DNA from: Baylisascaris procyonis
Lineage: Eukaryota > Nematoda > Chromadorea > Rhabditida > Ascarididae
DNA: 64,000 bases
Direction of reading: 5' to 3'
Assembly (NCBI GenBank): GCA_037389465.1
Contig: JAZARR010000167.1
Location: 1,364,001 to 1,428,000 of the forward strand
Under the pieces are notes generated by a model. The model was not told where the DNA came from. It was given only the letters and a program-made list of their open reading frames with translations, and did no database searches. A program made the translations under genes and the position numbers. Of the stretch, positions 23,590 through 38,213 are shown piece by piece (position 1 is the stretch's first letter; every line of letters starts with the position of its first letter).

Positions 23590-24790
23590 TTTCGAAGCTT
23601 CAATTATACACTGTTGCGGATTCGAAAACTCCCATTTCGGCCAATTTGCGTCGGATTGCCTAAACCACGATGGCCCATGCCACCATAAGGAATTTTCCTT
23701 AAGCTTAGCAGAAGCGACGCCCTTTGCGATAATATGGCTTGAGTTTTGATCCGATGGAACGTACGTCCACAATTGCGCCTTACTACGCATTCGCTTTAAA
23801 CGGTTTCCGATGAATCTCGTATTCACTTGTTTATCTGAACGTACCCACTGCAACACACATTTACTATCGCTCCAGTAATGGCTCTCTATTCCTCCATTGA
23901 AAGTTGTTTCTTTAGAAACTGCAATAATCGTACTCCAATGAAGGTGGCTAACAGTTCGAGTCTTGAAACAGAAGCTCCTTCCACGGGCTGTGGACGTGTT
24001 TTATAACTGAATTCGTTAATACCGCTCCACTTACGACTTCACAGCTGTATACCGCTGCGACGGAAGGCTGTGTTGATACATTGGCAAAAAAACGAAGTTA
24101 TCTTTCCTTTGTACTGCGGAAGAATATCCTTTATCATATCGCTGCAGCTTTTCTCCAATCTTTCCCTTAGTTACTTCTCTTCTGCTTACAATGAGTTATC
24201 CCATTTCTTTTTCTTTTTCCATAATTGTTGAAGGAATGCTTTCACTGGGACAAATACCGGAGCCAGTAATCCGAAAGGATCAAAGTGAGAGGCCACAAAG
24301 CTCAATAGTTCCCGCTTGGTTTTGTCGGCACCATTTTCGTCGTTTACACCTAATATTGGTTTATTCTCCTTCAACAGCCAATTATTCTTAAGAGCTTGCT
24401 TCGTCTCTTTTAGTTCTTCTCGATCTTTTGGAGGAACAGCATCATTCACTTCTGCGTTATTGGACACAAATGACCTCACGTTCATTCCGTTATCTGCAAA
24501 AATTGTTTTTCCTTTATGACATAGTCGTACTGCTGTCTCCGAGTCTTCTGCTTGCAACATGACATTTTGCCTACTCACAGATTTCTCAAAAGATCCACTT
24601 TCGGTCAAGTGTTTCGTCAAAGTTGCAGCAAGTAGGACCGGACTAGAAATCGTTCCAAATGCTACTCTGCAAAGTCGATACACTTCGATGTTATTTTCTT
24701 CAATCGGACCATCCTCTTTTACCTACAAAAGCCTTCGCGATCCTTTACATTCAGCTCCATTTGCGGGAACTCTTTTTCTACATCGGCCAG
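23590..24790 (-). mobile_element. Decayed BEL/Pao pol fragment, copy 2
   Basis: Same fragment as in copy 1, on the - strand. The RT-like frame is 24186-24683 (165 codons), and the RNase H/linker frame with VLQWVRSDK is 23521-23856. It shares the 14 bp deletion (near 24121) with copy 1. Confidence 0.87.
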
Positions 24791-27166
24791 AAGGACGCAT
24801 TCAGCAGTTCGGAACCTTCACAAGATAGCTGCTAAACCATTTGGCATCACCGGGACCCTGAACAGTTCACTGTTCAGGGGTTACCTCTCGTATCTTTAGC
24901 ACTCGCACCAAAAACCGTCCGCAATTTAGTAGTGGATTTTTGGTGATTAGGACTGCCTGATGAGATATGTACGAGATAAGAGGTCTGTCTGCGGCTTTAT
25001 CGCACGAGTTCTTAGAATAGAGAAGATAGTTGGAAGATTTTAATGAAAAAGAGTTTGATTGGTTCAATTCTAATGTAATTTCGCCAACTGTGTGCAACAT
25101 AAGTAATTTGCTTTCTTATACAAAAATCCGCAATATATTCATCGAACTTTATGAATAATCTGAACGGCTTACAGTGGCTGTTTTTTTTTTTGTTATGATT
25201 GAAATACAAATGTTAGCTATTGCGCATATAAACTACTAAAGGGAACTTACTGATCTACAAAACCATAGGAAATATCAAGGATCGTGCAAGCAAGCTGATG
25301 AGCTGGTAAGGTGGAGTAAGTTTGAAAAATAACAATAGGATGTGGTAATTTGAATTTTCAGATTAGAACTATTTCAGCTTGTCGACTACTTTGGTGTTTA
25401 TAATAATTGTGCTCATTTTCTAAACAAACATGCAAACTCCTCACCAAATCCGCTCCATACAACTATCGGTTCTAAACGTCTCAAACTCTAATCACTTTAT
25501 AAGTGATTAGACGATTTATTAATAACTAGGGATATATTAGAAGTTTTAAAGCATATTGTTGGGCTCAATGTTTAGGCTGGCAACAAAATGAGACACCAAC
25601 TGGAGGAATTCCTGTCAAATGGTAAATCCATCTTCAGCGGCTGGCTCCTACAAACAAATGCGCTCTATTCCCGATTCAACTCTTCAAAATTTTTTTTCCG
25701 ATTCATCTTTTCAAAACTGTTCTTCAAAAAGATCTATTTCTTCAAAAAGATTTTTTAGATTCAACATTCAAAATTGTTCCTCATCTGAAATAAATATCAC
25801 AGTGTTCTACTGTTGAGTGATTTTATTTTATTGCTTCACCGGTCTGCTTGATACTAAATTTCAATCCAGACTGACATCGCAGTTTGCAAATTCGCCGCTT
25901 AATGTGAAGGCATATTGCATCTTGAAACGAATAAGTTCAACGCATCTGGTCCTGTAATGATGTGGCAAGCGGAAGAAAATCAGGAAGCATCACCGCCGAA
26001 AAATTTCACCGCTATACAGTTCTGGCAACCAAAAACAAGGCACTCGGGAAACGTTTTTTTAAATATTCAAAAGCGCGCGTCAAGCACTAATATGTTCTTA
26101 TAAGCCTCAAACATTTCAATCGCAGCAACCTTTAGCAATCAAATTTTATATAACCCACTTTCTGTTTCCTTCATAAGCATGTTATCTGCAACTTCATATT
26201 CGCTCCATTATCAGTATCATAATAGGAATGCAACCACTTTACAACATGTAAAATTTCAGCCTTTTTTGAATATCACAAAGTTCCGATTTTTCGGGAAATT
26301 GGTGACAAGAATTGAGATCATTTGAGTCCATAAAATCTGTTAAAATTCTCATCCACAATGAGAAATTTGCTTCATTGATTCGAAAGAATATGCTTGCTAC
26401 TTTTTAGTTTCAAATTAAAAGTTTCAAATTTTGCGCTAAGATAAAAAAACAATTTTCTCATTCATCTTCGAAGAGAAATTAAACGACAAAGCGACAGAAT
26501 TGTCGACCAATCCGAGAATCAAATCATTTTTACGCAATTTAATAAAAATATTCCATCGTCGCTATTACGCAGCATAGGAGTCGGTATTTCCCAGAATTTC
26601 ATGAAGGGAATCACTATATTAAAAGAGTTTGGGCCTTGCATGTCAAAATGCTTGAAGGCTAGGTTTACAGCAACACAATGTCAGAGATCGTGTCATTAGG
26701 TAATCCCTCCGGTATGATGCATCTTTATTGCTTCGTGGAAAAGTCTATCAACTAACGTTATATCGACGAATTTTAAACATTTATCTACCGATTGTCACAT
26801 TCTTGGAGTGGAAGAATCCAGTACGATATCTCATTTTAAAACTAACACGTTGGCGATACCGTAGTGCAAATGCTCTCAACGGTACTGCTACATTTTATGG
26901 AATGATATGGACGGAATGCCGTTTGCCTATTAGCCTACTTGGCTCCTAGCAGTTCATCGAAACAAATAACCCCAAACCTCATTCTCAGTTTAAAAGTGCC
27001 AACATGTCCACTCTGAAAACATCGATCATGAGTAGTGAAATGAAATCAATTTCTTTAAACTAGCTGTTCGAAAGGTTTGCTGTGAATTTTTATAATAATA
27101 AACCTGGTAATTTTTTAACTCATCGCTATTTCACTTTGCTAAATAAATCATCAACAATATTTTCAG

Positions 27167-28204
27167 CCGCATAAATATTGCTGAGAAGGTCGACTTTCTC
27201 TGCTTTATCATATCATTAAACTTTAATGTGGATATTGCGAATGATAAAGAATTTTACGGATCGATTCGAAAGAAATTTTCCGAGTTCTTTAGTGGTTCTA
27301 TCAATTACTTTTACTTTCACTTGAATCATTCAATATTTTTCTCCATTGTATCGCCAACTGGAAATCAACTAAAAGGTAGAGTATTGTTCTTAGCAATTGT
27401 CGAAAAATTGTAAATTAAATGTTGATATTATTTCCAGCAGCTACTTTTGGACATAGTAATTCATAAGGGGGGGGAAAGGAAAAGAAGGGGTCGAGGGGGT
27501 TGAGCTCCCAGTCCTCTCCATTTCGATGAAATAAAACTGTGCGTTTTCCTTTTCCAATAGTTAGAAATTCCTTAGTTGTGAATTCGAATCATCCAAACTG
27601 TGAAAACAAATAAGTCCGTTATTGCGTTGAATGAAAAAATGCCTTATAAACGGTCTCAATTGCAATCGACTGTACAATACAATCCTAATGCTTCTCTTCG
27701 ATTTCTTATAAAATATTAATGCGATATAATTGAACAGAGACCTATTTATGATTCAGGAAAATTTTTTTCTTATTTCGCATTGGCAATAGTAGAGTATATT
27801 CAGAAGGCAGATTCCATTTAGAGATTAATGACGATTAACTGCAATAATCTCATGTTTCAGGAAAGCAGTGGCGTCAAACAAGCGTCAACTTACGACTTCC
27901 AATGATAGCGATCACGTTGATCAGCGAATATCTACTTCAGGTGTATTTAAATTATTCTAATATCAAACGGCTTTCCTTAGAAGAACTTTATAAACGAACG
28001 CTCGACGTGTGTGGTCTGGAAACGATGCCCATTAAAAGGCTCAAGTGAAAACCATCAACGAATGGAAAACGTGATCGACGAAAATCACAAAACAAGATCG
28101 ACCACATCGAAGAAAGGCATCGGATCAGACGTTTTCTACATAGGATTCATGCATTCGGATCCACATCATTCGATCCTAACAGTTTTTTTCTTCACTATAC
28201 TTGA
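27167..28204 (+). pseudogene. Gene C, two exons with in-frame TGA (copy 3)
   Basis: Same exons as copy 1 (about 27167-27375 and 27861-28204), with the same in-frame TGA. Confidence 0.5.
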
Positions 28205-30253
28205 AAGAGGTCTTGGCATAACATAATCAAAGGACCTTTCATTCCATGGAAGTTGCACACAGATTTAACCTACCTGAACCACCTTCATTTCAAAGGCGTC
28301 TACAAAGCACATCACACTGCTTTTTCCTGCAGAATATGAAACGTTAATTGGTCAATTGTTTGCGTTGCTCTGACGCATTTCTAAATGATGATACAAAACC
28401 TTGTTTTATCTCGTTTCATCTGCGTCAACTTTATAGCCTTCATAACTTCAACCTTACATATGGGAGAGAACGACCGACATTTTGGATTTTTTAAATAAAT
28501 CAATTCATGAAATTAGACCCTTATCTCCTCAAATAGAATTGGAATGAACCTTGACCTCTTAGAGAACTTCACTCATCCCTTAATCAACAGATAATCAGAT
28601 TGACCAAACAATATAAAGCACCGTTTTATCTTTTATTTCTCATGACCAAGAAAAACAATTCTCAAGTTCAACAACAAATCCCTCTCAACAACAAATAAAA
28701 ACAACATAAGATATCGTAGCAACACACAAAGTTCAATGTTCGGAACAGGCAAGAACACCAAACATAACAACCGCTGAAAGCCGTAAAAAGATCTATCCTC
28801 AGGCATCAATGCTCTGACTACAAGTTTTACTTTTACTTCGTTTGTGCTATACAATGGTTGATATTCAAAATTGCTAAAATGTCGCGATCCTATGAACAAT
28901 ATTCTTGGGATGTCATCCCCCAAAAATAATGATTACCATTTGAAAACGATGGGATAGATGTATATAAACTTTGAATTAATCCAGTATCAGTTTTCCATAT
29001 TTCTCTTCCATACTTTGCTAAAGTGCTTCATTCTCTATTCTCCGCTCCATGCCTAGAGACCATCGATACTTATTGCTAGGAAATATCTACAATTAGACCG
29101 TCATGATTCTAGCTAGCTGTACGCCAATGTAATCGATACATTACAACATAACGAGTATTTGCGATCACATAATAACGCTTCATAACTAAATATTCCCTTC
29201 ATAAATAAAATCTGCATAAAAAAACCACCTCCTGTCCATTTTCGACCTCGCAAGCTTACTCCTTTCAAGCCATAATACGTTCTTTCAAGTAAAAAATAAC
29301 TCTTTAGAATTCCCAAGGAAAGAGATACTTCATAAATGCTGCAATTACCTTCCTATGTTCATGAAAGTTCATAAGCATTAATTACCGTTTTACCTCTGCC
29401 TACATTTTTTCGTATAATTACATCGCAACAGCATATTTCACACTCAAAAGAATCTAAATTTCACATGAAATGCTATAAAGCACTTCAATTAAACAGTCAA
29501 CATTATATTTTTGAGATATCGCAAAAGATAGAAATCTTTTTATAAATTATCCCATCCAAATTTTATGCCCCTCCTATTACGCTGCATTTCATCGAAGGAG
29601 ACATCCAACTAACCTCAAATTGAAAAAAAAAAAAATGTCTCTCTTTCATTCCCGCTATGAGCTCGAAGAAATGGTACGTTTTTATTTGGCCGAAATTAAT
29701 ATATCAGTATTATCCATAAAATAGTGCAACGCTCCATGTAATACACATAAATAAGCAATATTCATAACTGCTCTAGAATTTGTTGATATGATCTTTTACA
29801 TGTCATTTAGCCGTGAACCATCTAATCCCTTACTCTACCACAGCAATCAATGTCGCCAATTTTGGAACCTTCCCTAAAGACGCATTTGCCCAGCTCAATC
29901 CCACTTTCAATTTCTTCAAAATTTTTACTTTTACTCGTTTGCTTCAAGTTTTTGCCCTCCTTCCTCTTCTTTTTCAATCGTTTTCCATCACTCTTTCCGC
30001 AAAAAGGAGGCTCTTCTTCTTCTTTCGTTCAGAAATCGGCGTATTTTCGCTACCTGTCCGATCGACTGGTTCGTGGTTCACAAACCTTTTTTTAACCACA
30101 CCGATATTCTTCCGCTTTGGTGGATGCCGCCCAAGTCCTTTTCAGTCCCTTTTCTTGAAAAAATATTCCACAATAATAAAACAAATATCCTATCGCATTT
30201 CAACAAACAATTCGTTTAAAACCATCGAATATAGCCAAGAAGAACTGTTTCAG

Positions 30254-30547
30254 TATTCGCTATGTTAATATTTTTCGCGCGTTGCACTTTCGTATTTTGT
30301 TCCAACCTGTCGAAACGTCCATAAAATTATTCGAAGCCGATATCAAACTCATCAAAAAATCCATTGAAGACCATCTTTTAAAGGGAAACAATCGCACTGA
30401 TAACAAAATATGGCCTAAGAAACTGAAAGAAAAAATGTAAGTCAGCTAGCTAAAACAAAGAAAAGATCTACACCATAGGCCTGCCCCCCCCCCCCCTCCA
30501 CACTTTTATGTTGATGAATTGTGCCTTACAGGTGTTCATATTCCTAA
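30254..30547 (+). CDS. Gene B, last two exons (copy 3)
   Basis: Identical exon structure, with the large exon at 30254-30436 and stop at 30545-30547. The intronic C run is longest here. Confidence 0.5.
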
Positions 30548-30643
30548 TGAATGTTCTACTTATGTTACCTAGCCTCACTTCATATCCACAAATAAATTCT
30601 CTCCTAAGAAGAATTACATCTGCTGAACGCAAACACCGATAGA

Positions 30644-30986
30644 TTTTCAAAGGGCCGATTTTTTAAGCATTACAAAGCTGGAACTGGAAATAAAGATGAG
30701 CCTAGCCGAAAATCAAAATATACAGCCACTTCGGCTCATATTGTGCAGAAGTTTGCAACGCATGCGGTGGAAAATTGTCATTAATAATTAACAGAATATT
30801 GAACTGTATAAAACAATTCTGCACCGAAAATCACTCACCTAGCCAGCTTCCGCATTCTCAGTGTATATTAGGGCACCGGAAATTCCGCTTGAGTGGTTAC
30901 GGTAGCGATTGGTCTGATTACATCCATATCCCGCTCTGTAAAGTAGGTTATTGCACGTCCACGATGACCTGCACGTCCGGTTCGAT
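30644..30986 (-). pseudogene. DDX52-like: DDX52/ROK1-like helicase pseudogene fragment, copy 3
   Basis: Same two-exon fragment with both shared nonsense codons. Copy 4 is truncated before this part of the unit, so it has no counterpart there. Confidence 0.75.
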
Positions 30987-31247
30987 CTACACAAAAAAGG
31001 TATTTTGAATGTTAGGAACCAATGAATGGTCCATACGAAAAATATGAGGAATCAACCAACGATTGCGAAAATGCGTCTACCGGTAATGAACCATAAAAAT
31101 GATGTGAACGATACAATGAGCAAGAATTGTGAGCGAAAAGCGGGGAAATAGTATCCGATTGCATACTTGGCTGAACAGTCAATAATTTGGGCAGCAAGAA
31201 TATCCTAAAGGCGTGGGAAATAAGTTTTTTTTTTCATTTTTTCTTCC

Positions 31248-32462
31248 TTTCGAAGCTTCAATTATACACTGTTGCGGATTCGAAAACTCCCATTTCGGCC
31301 AATTTGCGTCGGATTGCCTAAACCACGATGGCCCATGCCACCATAAGGAATTTTCCTTAAGCTTAGCAGAAGCGACGCCCTTTGCGATAATATGGCTTGA
31401 GTTTTGATCCGATGGAACGTACGTCCACAATTGCGCCTTACTACGCATTCGCTTTAAACGGTTTCCGATGAATCTCGTATTCACTTGTTTATCTGAACGT
31501 ACCCACTGCAACACACATTTACTATCGCTCCAGTAATGGCTCTCTATTCCTCCATTGAAAGTTGTTTCTTTAGAAACTGCAATAATCGTACTCCAATGAA
31601 GGTGGCTAACAGTTCGAGTCTTGAAACAGAAGCTCCTTCCACGGGCTGTGGACGTGTTTTATAACTGAATTCGTTAATACCGCTCCACTTACGACTTCAC
31701 AGCTGTATACCGCTGCGACGGAAGGCTGTGTTGATACATTGGCAAAAAAACGAAGTTATCTTTCCTTTGTACTGCGGAAGAATATCTGACGAGGAATATC
31801 CTTTATCATATCGCTGCAGCTTTTCTCCAATCTTTCCCTTAGTTACTTCTCTTCTGCTTACAATGAGTTATCCCATTTCTTTTTCTTTTTCCATAATTGT
31901 TGAAGGAATGCTTTCACTGGGACAAATACCGGAGCCAGTAATCCGAAAGGATCAAAGTGAGAGGCCACAAAGCTCAATAGTTCCCGCTTGGTTTTGTCGG
32001 CACCATTTTCGTCGTTTACACCTAATATTGGTTTATTCTCCTTCAACAGCCAATTATTCTTAAGAGCTTGCTTCGTCTCTTTTAGTTCTTCTCGATCTTT
32101 TGGAGGAACAGCATCATTCACTTCTGCGTTATTGGACACAAATGACCTCACGTTCATTCCGTTATCTGCAAAAATTGTTTTTCCTTTATGACATAGTCGT
32201 ACTGCTGTCTCCGAGTCTTCTGCTTGCAACATGACATTTTGCCTACTCACAGATTTCTCAAAAGATCCACTTTCGGTCAAGTGTTTCGTCAAAGTTGCAG
32301 CAAGTAGGACCGGACTAGAAATCGTTCCAAATGCTACTCTGCAAAGTCGATACACTTCGATGTTATTTTCTTCAATCGGACCATCCTCTTTTACCTACAA
32401 AAGCCTTCGCGATCCTTTACATTCAGCTCCATTTGCGGGAACTCTTTTTCTACATCGGCCAG
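31248..32462 (-). mobile_element. Decayed BEL/Pao pol fragment, copy 3
   Basis: Same fragment on the - strand, with the RT-like frame at 31858-32355 and the RNase H-side frame at 31179-31514. It retains the 14 bp around 31790 deleted in copies 1 and 2, as the inverted copy does. Confidence 0.87.
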
Positions 32463-34837
32463 AAGGACGCATTCAGCAGTTCGGAACCTTCACAAGATAG
32501 CTGCTAAACCATTTGGCATCACCGGGACCCTGAACAGTTCACTGTTCAGGGGTTACCTCTCGTATCTTTAGCACTCGCACCAAAAACCGTCCGCAATTTA
32601 GTAGTGGATTTTTGGTGATTAGGACTGCCTGATGAGATATGTACGAGATAAGAGGTCTGTCTGCGGCTTTATCGCACGAGTTCTTAGAATAGAGAAGATA
32701 GTTGGAAGATTTTAATGAAAAAGAGTTTGATTGGTTCAATTCTAATGTAATTTCGCCAACTGTGTGCAACATAAGTAATTTGCTTTCTTATACAAAAATC
32801 CGCAATATATTCATCGAACTTTATGAATAATCTGAACGGCTTACAGTGGCTGTTTTTTTTTTGTTATGATTGAAATACAAATGTTAGCTATTGCGCATAT
32901 AAACTACTAAAGGGAACTTACTGATCTACAAAACCATAGGAAATATCAAGGATCGTGCAAGCAAGCTGATGAGCTGGTAAGGTGGAGTAAGTTTGAAAAA
33001 TAACAATAGGATGTGGTAATTTGAATTTTCAGATTAGAACTATTTCAGCTTGTCGACTACTTTGGTGCTTATAATAATTGTGCTCATTTTCTAAACAAAC
33101 ATGCAAACTCCTCACCAAATCCGCTCCATACAACTATCGGTTCTAAACGTCTCAAACTCTAATCACTTTATAAGTGATTAGACGATTTATTAATAACTAG
33201 GGATATATTAGAAGTTTTAAAGCATATTGTTGGGCTCAATGTTTAGGCTGGCAACAAAATGAGACACCAACTGGAGGAATTCCTGTCAAATGGTAAATCC
33301 ATCTTCAGCGGCTGGCTCCTACAAACAAATGCGCTCTATTCCCGATTCAACTCTTCAAAATTTTTTTCCGATTCATCTTTTCAAAACTGTTCTTCAAAAA
33401 GATCTATTTCTTCAAAAAGATTTTTTAGATTCAACATTCAAAATTGTTCCTCATCTGAAATAAATATCACAGTGTTCTACTGTTGAGTGATTTTATTTTA
33501 TTGCTTCACCGGTCTGCTTGATACTAAATTTCAATCCAGACTGACATCGCAGTTTGCAAATTCGCCGCTTAATGTGAAGGCATATTGCATCTTGAAACGA
33601 ATAAGTTCAACGCATCTGGTCCTGTAATGATGTGGCAAGCGGAAGAAAATCAGGAAGCATCACCGCCGAAAAAATTTCACCGCTATACAGTTCTGGCAAC
33701 CAAAAACAAGGCACTCGGGAAACGTTTTTTTAAATATTCAAAAGCGCGCGTCAAGCACTAATATGTTCTTATAAGCCTCAAACATTTCAATCGCAGCAAC
33801 CTTTAGCAATCAAATTTTATATAACCCACTTTCTGTTTCCTTCATAAGCATGTTATCTGCAACTTCATATTCGCTCCATTATCAGTATCATAATAGGAAT
33901 GCAACCACTTTACAACATGTAAAATTTCAGCCTTTTTTGAATATCACAAAGTTCCGATTTTTCGGGAAATTGGTGACAAGAATTGAGATCATTTGAGTCC
34001 ATAAAATCTGTTAAAATTCTCATCCACAATGAGAAATTTGCTTCATTGATTCGAAAGAATATGCTTGCTACTTTTTAGTTTCAAATTAAAAGTTTCAAAT
34101 TTTGCGCTAAGATAAAAAAACAATTTTCTCATTCATCTTCGAAGAGAAATTAAACGACAAAGCGACAGAATTGTCGACCAATCCGAGAATCAAATCATTT
34201 TTACGCAATTTAATAAAAATATTCCATCGTCGCTATTACGCAGCATAGGAGTCGGTATTTCCCAGAATTTCATGAAGGGAATCACTATATTAAAAGAGTT
34301 TGGGCCTTGCATGTCAAAATGCTTGAAGGCTAGGTTTACAGCAACACAATGTCAGAGATCGTGTCATTAGGTAATCCCTCCGGTATGATGCATCTTTATT
34401 GCTTCGTGGAAAAGTCTATCAACTAACGTTATATCGACGAATTTTAAACATTTATCTACCGATTGTCACATTCTTGGAGTGGAAGAATCCAGTACGATAT
34501 CTCATTTTAAAACTAACACGTTGGCGATACCGTAGTGCAAATGCTCTCAACGGTACTGCTACATTTTATGGAATGATATGGACGGAATGCCGTTTGCCTA
34601 TTAGCCTACTTGGCTCCTAGCAGTTCATCGAAACAAATAACCCCAAACCTCATTCTCAGTTTAAAAGTGCCAACATGTCCACTCTGAAAACATCGATCAT
34701 GAGTAGTGAAATGAAATCAATTTCTTTAAACTAGCTGTTCGAAAGGTTTGCTGTGAATTTTTATAATAATAAACCTGGTAATTTTTTAACTCATCGCTAT
34801 TTCACTTTGCTAAATAAATCATCAACAATATTTTCAG

Positions 34838-35876
34838 CCGCATAAATATTGCTGAGAAGGTCGACTTTCTCTGCTTTATCATATCATTAAACTTTAATGT
34901 GGATATTGCGAATGATAAAGAATTTTACGGATCGATTCGAAAGAAATTTTCCGAGTTCTTTAGTGGTTCTATCAATTACTTTTACTTTCACTTGAATCAT
35001 TCAATATTTTTCTCCATTGTATCGCCAACTGGAAATCAACTAAAAGGTAGAGTATTGTTCTTAGCAATTGTCGAAAAATTGTAAATTAAATGTTGATATT
35101 ATTTCCAGCAGCTACTTTTGGACATAGTAATTCATAAGGGGGGGGAAAGGAAAAGAAGGGGTCGAGGGGGGTTGAGCTCCCAGTCCTCTCCATTTCGATG
35201 AAATAAAACTGTGCGTTTTCCTTTTCCAATAGTTAGAAATTCCTTAGTTGTGAATTCGAATCATCCAAACTGTGAAAACAAATAAGTCCGTTATTGCGTT
35301 GAATGAAAAAATGCCTTATAAACGGTCTCAATTGCAATCGACTGTACAATACAATCCTAATGCTTCTCTTCGATTTCTTATAAAATATTAATGCTATATA
35401 ATTGAACAGAGACCTATTTATGATTCAGGAAAATTTTTTTCTTATTTCGCATTGGCAATAGTAGAGTATATTCAGAAGGCAGATTCCATTTAGAGATTAA
35501 TGACGATTAACTGCAATAATCTCATTTTTCAGGAAAGCAGTGGCGTCAAACAAGCGTCAACTTACGACTTCCAATGATAGCGATCACGTTGATCAGCGAA
35601 TATCTACTTCAGGTGTATTTAAATTATTCTAATATCAAACGGCTTTCCTTAGAAGAACTTTATAAACGAACGCTCGACGTGTGTGGTCTGGAAACGATGC
35701 CCATTAAAAGGCTCAAGTGAAAACCATCAACGAATGGAAAACGTGATCGACGAAAATCACAAAACAAGATCGACCACATCGAAGAAAGGCATCGGATCAG
35801 ACGTTTTCTACATAGGATTCATGCATTCGGATCCACATCATTCGATCCTAACAGTTTTTTTCTTCACTATACTTGA
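34838..35876 (+). pseudogene. Gene C, two exons with in-frame TGA (copy 4)
   Basis: Same exons as copy 1 (about 34838-35046 and 35533-35876). The acceptor of the second exon differs by one base (ATTTTTCAG instead of ATGTTTCAG). The in-frame TGA is kept. Confidence 0.5.
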
Positions 35877-37923
35877 AAGAGGTCTTGGCATAACATAATC
35901 AAAGGACCTTTCATTCCATGGAAGTTGCACACAGATTTAACCTACCTGAACCACCTTCATTTCAAAGGCGTCTACAAAGCACATCACACTGCTTTTTCCT
36001 GCAGAATATGAAACGTTAATTGGTCAATTGTTTGCGTTGCTCTGACGCATTTCTAAATGATGATACAAAACCTTGTTTTATCTCGTTTCATCTGCGTCAA
36101 CTTTATAGCCTTCATAACTTCAACCTTACATATGGGAGAGAACGACCGACATTTTGGATTTTTTAAATAAATCAATTCATGAAATTAGACCCTTATCTCC
36201 TCAAATAGAATTGGAATGAACCTTGACCTCTTAGAGAACTTCACTCATCCCTTAATCAACAGATAATCAGATTGACCAAACAATATAAAGCACCGTTTTA
36301 TCTTTTATTTCTCATGACCAAGAAAAACAATTCTCAAGTTCAACAACAAATCCCTCTCAACAACAAATAAAAACAACATAAGATATCGTAGCAACACACA
36401 AAGTTCAATGTTCGGAACAGGCAAGAACACCAAACATAACAACCGCTGAAAGCCGTAAAAAGATCTATCCTCAGGCATCAATGCTCTGACTACAAGTTTT
36501 ACTTTTACTTCGTTTGTGCTATACAATGGTTGATATTCAAAATTGCTAAAATGTCGCGATCCTATGAACAATATTCTTGGGATGTCATCCCCCAAAAATA
36601 ATGATTACCATTTGAAAACGATGGGATAGATGTATATAAACTTTGAATTAATCCAGTATCAGTTTTCCATATTTCTCTTCCATACTTTGCTAAAGTGCTT
36701 CATTCTCTATTCTCCGCTCCATGCCTAGAGACCATCGATACTTATTGCTAGGAAATATCTACAATTAGACCGTCATGATTCTAGCTAGCTGTACGCCAAT
36801 GTAATCGATACATTACAACATAACGAGTATTTGCGATCACATAATAACGCTTCATAACTAAATATTCCCTTCATAAATAAAATCTGCATAAAAAAACCAC
36901 CTCCTGTCCATTTTCGACCTCGCAAGCTTACTCCTTTCAAGCCATAATACGTTCTTTCAAGTAAAAAATAACTCTTTAGAATTCCCAAGGAAAGAGATAC
37001 TTCATAAATGCTGCAATTACCTTCCTATGTTCATGAAAGTTCATAAGCATTAATTACCGTTTTACCTCTGCCTACATTTTTTCGTATAATTACATCGCAA
37101 CAGCATATTTCACACTCAAAAGAATCTAAATTTCACATGAAATGCTATAAAGCACTTCAATTAAACAGTCAACATTATATTTTTGAGATATCGCAAAAGA
37201 TAGAAATCTTTTTATAAATTATCCCATCCAAATTTTATGCCCCTCCTATTACGCTGCATTTCATCGAAGGAGACATCCAACTAACCTCAAATTGAAAAAA
37301 AAAAATGTCTCTCTTTCATTCCCGCTATGAGCTCGAAGAAATGGTACGTTTTTATTTGGCCGAAATTAATATATCAGTATTATCCATAAAATAGTGCAAC
37401 GCTCCATGTAATACACATAAATAAGCAATATTCATAACTGCTCTAGAATTTGTTGATATGATCTTTTACATGTCATTTAGCCGTGAACCATCTAATCCCT
37501 TACTCTACCACAGCAATCAATGTCGCCAATTTTGGAACCTTCCCTAAAGACGCATTTGCCCAGCTCAATCCCACTTTCAATTTCTTCAAAATTTTTACTT
37601 TTACTCGTTTGCTTCAAGTTTTTGCCCTCCTTCCTCTTCTTTTTCAATCGTTTTCCATCACTCTTTCCGCAAAAAGGAGGCTCTTCTTCTTCTTTCGTTC
37701 AGAAATCGGCGTATTTTCGCTACCTGTCCGATCGACTGGTTCGTGGTTCACAAACCTTTTTTTAACCACACCGATATTCTTCCGCTTTGGTGGATGCCGC
37801 CCAAGTCCTTTTCAGTCCCTTTTCTTGAAAAAATATTCCACAATAATAAAACAAATATCCTATCGCATTTCAACAAACAATTCGTTTAAAACCATCGAAT
37901 ATAGCCAAGAAGAACTGTTTCAG

Positions 37924-38213
37924 TATTCGCTATGTTAATATTTTTCGCGCGTTGCACTTTCGTATTTTGTTCCAACCTGTCGAAACGTCCATAAAATTAT
38001 TCGAAGCCGATATCAAACTCATCAAAAAATCCATTGAAGACCATCTTTTAAAGGGAAACAATCGCACTGATAACAAAATATGGCCTAAGAAACTGAAAGA
38101 AAAAATGTAAGTCAGCTAGCTAAAACAAAGAAAAGATCTACACCATAGGCCTGCCCCCCCCCTCCACACTTTTATGTTGATGAATTGTGCCTTACAGGTG
38201 TTCATATTCCTAA
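37924..38213 (+). CDS. Gene B, last two exons (copy 4)
   Basis: Large exon 37924-38106 and terminal stop 38211-38213. The array is cut 21 bp later, so the AATAAA signal that follows gene B in the full copies is lost here. Confidence 0.5.

Larger units (their letters stand above)
18566..26222 (+). repeat. Direct repeat unit, copy 2
   Basis: This is a 7657 bp tandem copy joined head-to-tail to copy 1 without spacer. The open frames it shares with the other copies translate identically or nearly so. It has the longest G run (10 G at about 19810) and the 14 bp BEL/Pao deletion near 24121 that copy 1 also has. Confidence 0.95.
26223..33893 (+). repeat. Direct repeat unit, copy 3
   Basis: This is a 7671 bp tandem copy. 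It keeps the 14 bp at 31785-31800 (GAATATC direct repeats) that copies 1 and 2 lack, and in that respect resembles the inverted copy. Confidence 0.95.
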
